From assembly GCA_963758945.1 (NCBI GenBank), contig CAVWXY010000009.1, positions 62,001 to 126,000 on the forward strand: a stretch of 64,000 nt of DNA, given 5' to 3'. Shown piece by piece: positions 60,801 through 64,000 of the stretch. The notes under the pieces are model-generated. The model was not told the DNA's origin, made no database searches, and saw only the letters and a list, made by a program, of their open reading frames with translations. The stretch is from VAZQ01 sp963758945. GTDB taxonomy: Bacteria > Pseudomonadota > Alphaproteobacteria > Rhizobiales > Xanthobacteraceae. The stretch's first letter is position 1, and the number at the start of each line of letters is the position of its first letter. The position numbers and the translations under genes are program-made.

Positions 60801-60942
60801 TGAGCGTTTCGAAGACGAGCAGCAGCCTTACCTTCCGCTGGTCCTGCCGATGTGGAAGAGCCGCTACGGCGCCTACGATCACCTCGCGCGCGTGAAGGAA
60901 TGGGCGATCGGCGGAGCCGAAGATGCGGAGACCGGCGAATGA
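57802..60942 (+). CDS. addB: Double-strand break repair protein AddB (alphaproteobacterial type)
   Basis: 1046 residues. Helicase-nuclease subunit with an inactivated helicase-like N-terminal half (YLPTRRACRLARDLFLDATG, LVTPDRGLARRVIAALERW) and a C-terminal PDDEXK nuclease: ARADRIERL...GGDYAILDYKTGQ with Asp917. DRVVLGGLIEGIWPPETRSDPWLSRPMR is typical of this group. ATG 57802 (MAARPNVFTIPASVPFVPTL) is chosen; the open frame begins at a TTG at 57757. The addA ATG overlaps the stop. Confidence 0.94.
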   Translation: MAARPNVFTIPASVPFVPTLIRALVAGKLVPGFPAPRDPLALAGATLYLPTRRACRLARDLFLDATGASAGILPRIVAIGDVDEDEIVFAQAAGRTSATGLDLPPALGGLERRMLLAQLVLKWAASITPGKDESPLVARNPASAFVLADDLARLMDDVTTRGVSWERLDELVPEALDRYWQLTLQFLKIAREAWPEILAERGAIEPAARRDALIKAEAARLAAHPDGPVIAAGSTGSMPATAELIATIAKLPHGAVVLPGLDLELDPESWSLIGGRHDAGGGGPLPPAVGHPQFAMQVLLHRIGIAREEVVALAAPAANGRERYISEALRPAAVTDHWQQLGDCRARAQIERALDALAVIEAANAEEEAVAVAIALREAAETSNKTAALVTPDRGLARRVIAALERWKLTADDSGGDALADTPAGVFARLVAETALGGLAPVSSLALLKHPLMRLGAAEGGHARAVAALEKAALRGPRPRPGSTGLAHALAAFRVELAKLRRKEPSDLHPSDPRADLAERELEQAAGLIARLTGALAPLEGLRSASFAEIAARHYEAIAALGTDHAGTCTALIGIDGTALDAVFEEIDRRRNDADFVVEGGDYADLFCAAIADRVVRRPGAPGMRLRIYGPLEARLQSVDRVVLGGLIEGIWPPETRSDPWLSRPMRHALGLDLPERRISLSAHDFAQALGTAEVILAYPAKLAGTPTVTSRFVQRLAAVAGEELWDRARANGAKYLAWARALDRPADVRRAPRPAPKPPLAARPTALSVTDVENWLRDPYTIYARHILRLRQLDAVDLAPGAADRGIVIHGALSEFTKTFAAALPADPAGALIDIGAKHFAALEDYPEARAFWWPRFIRIARWFAGWENARRGNVAELAAETFGGIDIPLEKRVFTLRARADRIERLSGGDYAILDYKTGQVPTEKQVRIGISPQLTLEAAILRGGGFPGIPAGAAVAELVYVSLKGREPAGEDKAIDFKDGDANTQAERALAKLKAVIERFEDEQQPYLPLVLPMWKSRYGAYDHLARVKEWAIGGAEDAETGE

Positions 60943-63900
60943 CGGCCCGCCGCGCCATCCCGGACGATCTGCTGCGGGTCCAGGCCGCGGCATCGGATCC
61001 TGCGGTCTCGGCCTGGGTTGCGGCCAATGCCGGCTCGGGCAAGACCCACGTCCTGGCCCAGCGCGTGATTCGGCTCCTGCTCGACGGCGTCGATCCGGCG
61101 AAGATCCTCTGCATCACCTTCACCAAGGCCGCCGCCGCGAACATGGCGAACCGCGTGTTCGACGAGCTACGGCGCTGGACCACGCTCGACGACGCGCAGC
61201 TCGACGACGCCATTGTTCAGATTTCGCAGATTCGGCCGGACGCGGTGCGGCGCGCGCTGGCGCGAAGGCTGTTTGCGCTGGCACTGGAAACGCCGGGCGG
61301 GCTGAAGGTGCAAACCATTCACGCCTTCTGCACCCGGCTGCTGCATCAGTTCCCATTCGAGGCCAATGTCGCGGCGCGCTTCGACGTGCTCGACGACGCG
61401 GCGGAATCTCAGCTTCTCGGCGAAATCAGCCTCGGAGTGCTGCTCGACGCCGCCTTGCTCCCGCGCGGCGCGCTCGGTCGGGCACTCGCCACCGCGATGT
61501 CGGTGGCCGCCGACCAGACCTTCAAGGACGCGGTCGGGGAGGCGCTCCGCAAGCGTGCCGGCGTGCGGGCCTGGATCGAGCACGGCGGCAGCGTCGAGGC
61601 GGCCATCGCAGGGCTGTGCGGGGTGCTCGGTATCGGCACCGACGAGACCATCGAACAGCTCGAGAGCGAGATCGCGGACGGGCCTCTGATGCCGGTATCG
61701 CAATGGGCCGCCGCTGCGGCGACGCTGGGGCGGGGCTCGAAGCTCGATCAGGAACAGGCGCGTCGCCTCCTCGCCGCCCTCGGGTCGTCCGGTCCGGAAC
61801 GCGTCGACACCTATCTTCAGCTGTTTCTCACGGGCAAATTCGAGCCGCGCGACCGCCTGGTGACCAAGGCCATCGAGACCTGCGATCCGCAGCTCGCCGG
61901 CCGCCTCTGCGACGAACGTGCGCGCATCCTCCCGCTGGTGGAACGCCGCAAGGCCCTCGCCTGCCGCGATCGCACGGCGGCGCTGATCACCATCGCAGAC
62001 GCGGTCATTTCTCGCTATCGGTCGGCCAAGGACCGGCGCGGGTTGCTCGACTACGACGACCTGATCGACAGGACGCTGGCCTTGCTCGGCGAGGAGCGGG
62101 CCGCCTGGGTGCACTACAAGCTCGATCGCGGCATCGACCACGTGCTGATCGACGAAGCCCAGGACACGAGCCCGAAACAGTGGGAGATCGTCCGGCGACT
62201 TACGGCCGAGTTCTTCGCCGGTGCCGGCGCACGCAATGTCAGGCGCACGATTTTCGCCGTCGGCGACGAGAAGCAATCGATCTTTTCGTTTCAGGGCGCG
62301 GCGCCGCGTGAATTCGAGGTGATGCGTCGCGCTTTCGATACGTGGTCGAAAGCCGTGGCGCACGACTTCCGCTACGTGCGTTTCCGCCATTCGTTCCGCT
62401 CCGGCCCGAACGTGCTCGCGGCCGTCGACAGCGTCTTTGCGCGACCCGAGGCCTTCGCCGGCCTGTCGGCGGACGCGGTCAAGACCGTGCACGAGCCGCT
62501 TCCCGACGCCGCACCGGGCATGGTCGAGATCTGGGAGACGACCAAGCCCAAGGACAAGCGCGAGATCGAAGCCTGGGACGCGCCCTTCGACGAACTGACC
62601 GAGACCAGCCCGCAGGTGCGGTTGGCGGCCAGGATCGCGAAGAACGTCAAGCTTTGGCTGGCGCGCGGGGCGCGCGCCGGCGACGTGCTGGTGCTCGTGC
62701 GCCAGCGGGGGCCGCTGTTCGAAGCGATCATCCGATCGCTGAAGGATTTACACATCCCGGTCGCCGGCGCCGACCGGTTGGTGCTGACCGAGCATATCGC
62801 CGTGATGGATTTGATGGCGCTCGCCGACGCGCTCCTGCTGCCGGACGACGATCTCGCGCTTGCGACAGTGCTCAAGAGCCCGCTGTTCGACTTGGATGAC
62901 GCCGACCTGTTCGAGATCGCTTGGGAACGCAAAGGCTCCTTGCGCGCGGCGTTGCGGGCGAAAGCGCATCTGCAACCGCGTTTCGCCGACGTGGCAGGCA
63001 AGCTCGACCGCTTCGCCTCGTGGGCGCGGCAGATGCCGTTCGCCTTCTATGCGCGCGTGCTCGGCGCCGAAGGCGGGCGCAGACGCTTCCTCGCGCGTCT
63101 CGGCCACGAGGCCGAGGACGCGCTCGACGAGTTCCTCAATCTCGCGCTCGAATATGAGCGCCGCCGTACGCCGTCGCTGCAAGGCTTCATCGCCTGGTTG
63201 CGCACCGCCCGTACCGACGTGAAACGTGACATGGAGATCACCCGCGACGAGGTGCGGGTGATGACGGTGCACGGCGCCAAAGGCTTGGAGGCGCCGGTCG
63301 TCGTCCTGGCCGATACCACGACGGAGCCGGCGGGGCCGGTGCAGCGGCAAGCGCGGCTCGTCGCTCTTGCCGATGCTGCGCCGCATTCGCCCCCCGGCTG
63401 CCTGGCCTGGATCGCAGCGCGCACAACCGACACCCCGTCGCTCACCGCGGCGCGCGAACGCATGCGCCGTGAGGCCGCCGAAGAACACCGGCGGCTTCTC
63501 TACGTCGCCATGACGCGTGCCATCGACCGACTCGTCATCTGCGGCGCAGAAGGTGAGCGCGGGCGGCCCGAGGGCTGCTGGTGGGACCTGGTGTTCGCGG
63601 CATTGCAGCCGCCGGTCTCGGTCGAGGAACCAGCCGACGACGGCGACGGCACCGTTTGGCGCTACCGCAAGGTCCCGCCCCGCGCCGACGAGGCGGTGTC
63701 GCGGGCGGCCACCACGCCCGCAGCCCAGGCGCGCCCGTCCTGGCTCGACCGCGACGCGCCCGCCGACCAGCCGGCTCGGCTGCTGTCGCCTGCGAGCGCC
63801 TACGACGAAACGACGCTAGGGCGCGCCTCGGCCGCAGGCGGCGGCGCCGAGCGCGACAAGGCGCGCACACGCGGCGTGCTGATGCACCGTCTCCTGCAGG

Positions 63901-64000
63901 CGCTGCCCGACATCCCGAAAGCGGCGCGGGCCGAGGCAGCCCGCCGGCACCTCGCACGAGCGGGGACCGCGTTCAGCGCGCAGGAGCGCGAGGTCATGTG
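60939..64000 (+). CDS. addA: Double-strand break repair helicase AddA, partial
   Basis: The first 1020 codons are in the window; the 3' end is beyond it. UvrD-type helicase: Walker A AGSGKT (residues 31-36, AANAGSGKTHVLAQRVIRLLLDG), CITFTKAAAANMANRV, Walker B LIDEAQDTSPKQWEIV, FAVGDEKQSIFSFQGA, and VMTVHGAKGLEAPVVVLADT with LLYVAMTRA. The C-terminal nuclease domain is expected outside the window. Start ATG 60939 overlaps the addB stop (ATGA). AddAB processes broken DNA ends for RecA recombination. Confidence 0.95.
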   Translation, partial: MTARRAIPDDLLRVQAAASDPAVSAWVAANAGSGKTHVLAQRVIRLLLDGVDPAKILCITFTKAAAANMANRVFDELRRWTTLDDAQLDDAIVQISQIRPDAVRRALARRLFALALETPGGLKVQTIHAFCTRLLHQFPFEANVAARFDVLDDAAESQLLGEISLGVLLDAALLPRGALGRALATAMSVAADQTFKDAVGEALRKRAGVRAWIEHGGSVEAAIAGLCGVLGIGTDETIEQLESEIADGPLMPVSQWAAAAATLGRGSKLDQEQARRLLAALGSSGPERVDTYLQLFLTGKFEPRDRLVTKAIETCDPQLAGRLCDERARILPLVERRKALACRDRTAALITIADAVISRYRSAKDRRGLLDYDDLIDRTLALLGEERAAWVHYKLDRGIDHVLIDEAQDTSPKQWEIVRRLTAEFFAGAGARNVRRTIFAVGDEKQSIFSFQGAAPREFEVMRRAFDTWSKAVAHDFRYVRFRHSFRSGPNVLAAVDSVFARPEAFAGLSADAVKTVHEPLPDAAPGMVEIWETTKPKDKREIEAWDAPFDELTETSPQVRLAARIAKNVKLWLARGARAGDVLVLVRQRGPLFEAIIRSLKDLHIPVAGADRLVLTEHIAVMDLMALADALLLPDDDLALATVLKSPLFDLDDADLFEIAWERKGSLRAALRAKAHLQPRFADVAGKLDRFASWARQMPFAFYARVLGAEGGRRRFLARLGHEAEDALDEFLNLALEYERRRTPSLQGFIAWLRTARTDVKRDMEITRDEVRVMTVHGAKGLEAPVVVLADTTTEPAGPVQRQARLVALADAAPHSPPGCLAWIAARTTDTPSLTAARERMRREAAEEHRRLLYVAMTRAIDRLVICGAEGERGRPEGCWWDLVFAALQPPVSVEEPADDGDGTVWRYRKVPPRADEAVSRAATTPAAQARPSWLDRDAPADQPARLLSPASAYDETTLGRASAAGGGAERDKARTRGVLMHRLLQALPDIPKAARAEAARRHLARAGTAFSAQEREVM

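Noticed and set aside
1..64000. tRNA genes, rRNA genes, CRISPR arrays, IS transposases or prophage genes
   Set aside because: Looked for cloverleaf-type segments, spaced direct repeats and transposase/integrase motifs by eye; none was found.

Overview
The window is high-GC DNA from an alphaproteobacterium of the order Hyphomicrobiales, most likely the Bradyrhizobium/Rhodopseudomonas/Xanthobacteraceae group. The evidence is the type and order of housekeeping genes: lnt-phrR-metK-trmB, rimP-nusA-ylxR-infB-rbfA-truB-rpsO-pnp, a heme-regulated Irr divergent from fabA-fabB-fabI, a DivL-type kinase beside a tsaE-amgK fusion, and alphaproteobacterial addB-addA. Gene density is high and nearly everything is chromosomal core. 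No tRNA, rRNA, CRISPR array, prophage or insertion sequence was recognised.

Layout. 1-6.2 kb: membrane-anchored C13 peptidase (-), obg, proB without proA, a small conserved protein (-) with a triplicated ribosome-binding repeat, and an adenosine-type PfkB kinase (-). 6.4-18.4 kb: a plus-strand run of murJ, trpS, a universal stress protein, nfu, tsaB (apparent frameshift), rimI, fur, miaB, phoH, ybeY, corC and lnt. 18.4-22.4 kb: a PhrR/PraR-type regulator, metK, trmB, then a DUF2336 protein (-). 22.5-33.2 kb: the transcription/translation operon rimP-nusA-ylxR-infB, two large palindromic repeats, rbfA-truB, rpsO and pnp (apparent frameshift). The operon starts with a visible promoter and a leader of three hairpins plus a terminator-like hairpin. 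33.2-37.2 kb: catalase remnant, fabI-fabB-fabA (-) and divergent irr. 37.3-43.5 kb: a mixed region with an SH3-domain protein, a D-2-hydroxyacid dehydrogenase, a small secreted protein, a MoeB/ThiF-type E1 enzyme, an apparently inactive trypsin-like protein, an enoyl-CoA hydratase and two broken gene fragments. 43.5-49.3 kb: mutM (-), ubiE-ubiB, coaBC fused to a ribbon-helix-helix domain, dut, and an Rrf2 regulator (apparent frameshift). 49.3-52.4 kb: a small aromatic ring-cleavage set (extradiol-type dioxygenase, LigJ hydratase, HpaI-type aldolase). 52.7-64 kb: divL, tsaE-amgK, murU, addB and addA, the last cut by the window end.

How it fits together. Most genes serve translation and RNA maturation (trpS, tsaB/tsaE, rimI, miaB, ybeY, trmB, rimP, nusA, infB, rbfA, truB, rpsO, pnp), the cell envelope (murJ, lnt, amgK-murU, fabA/B/I), iron control (fur, irr, possibly the Rrf2 protein), cofactors (ubiE, ubiB, coaBC, metK) and DNA upkeep (mutM, dut, addAB). 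Three conserved genes (tsaB, pnp, rrf2) each look interrupted by one extra base. tsaB at least is expected to be essential, so I suspect sequence errors more than real inactivation.

The most interesting items are the ribbon-helix-helix/CoaBC fusion with a palindrome just upstream of its start, the paired palindromes between infB and rbfA, the rimP leader, the trypsin-like protein without its catalytic His, and the DivL Tyr-for-His kinase next to peptidoglycan-recycling genes. I found no clear multi-gene system that is wholly new.
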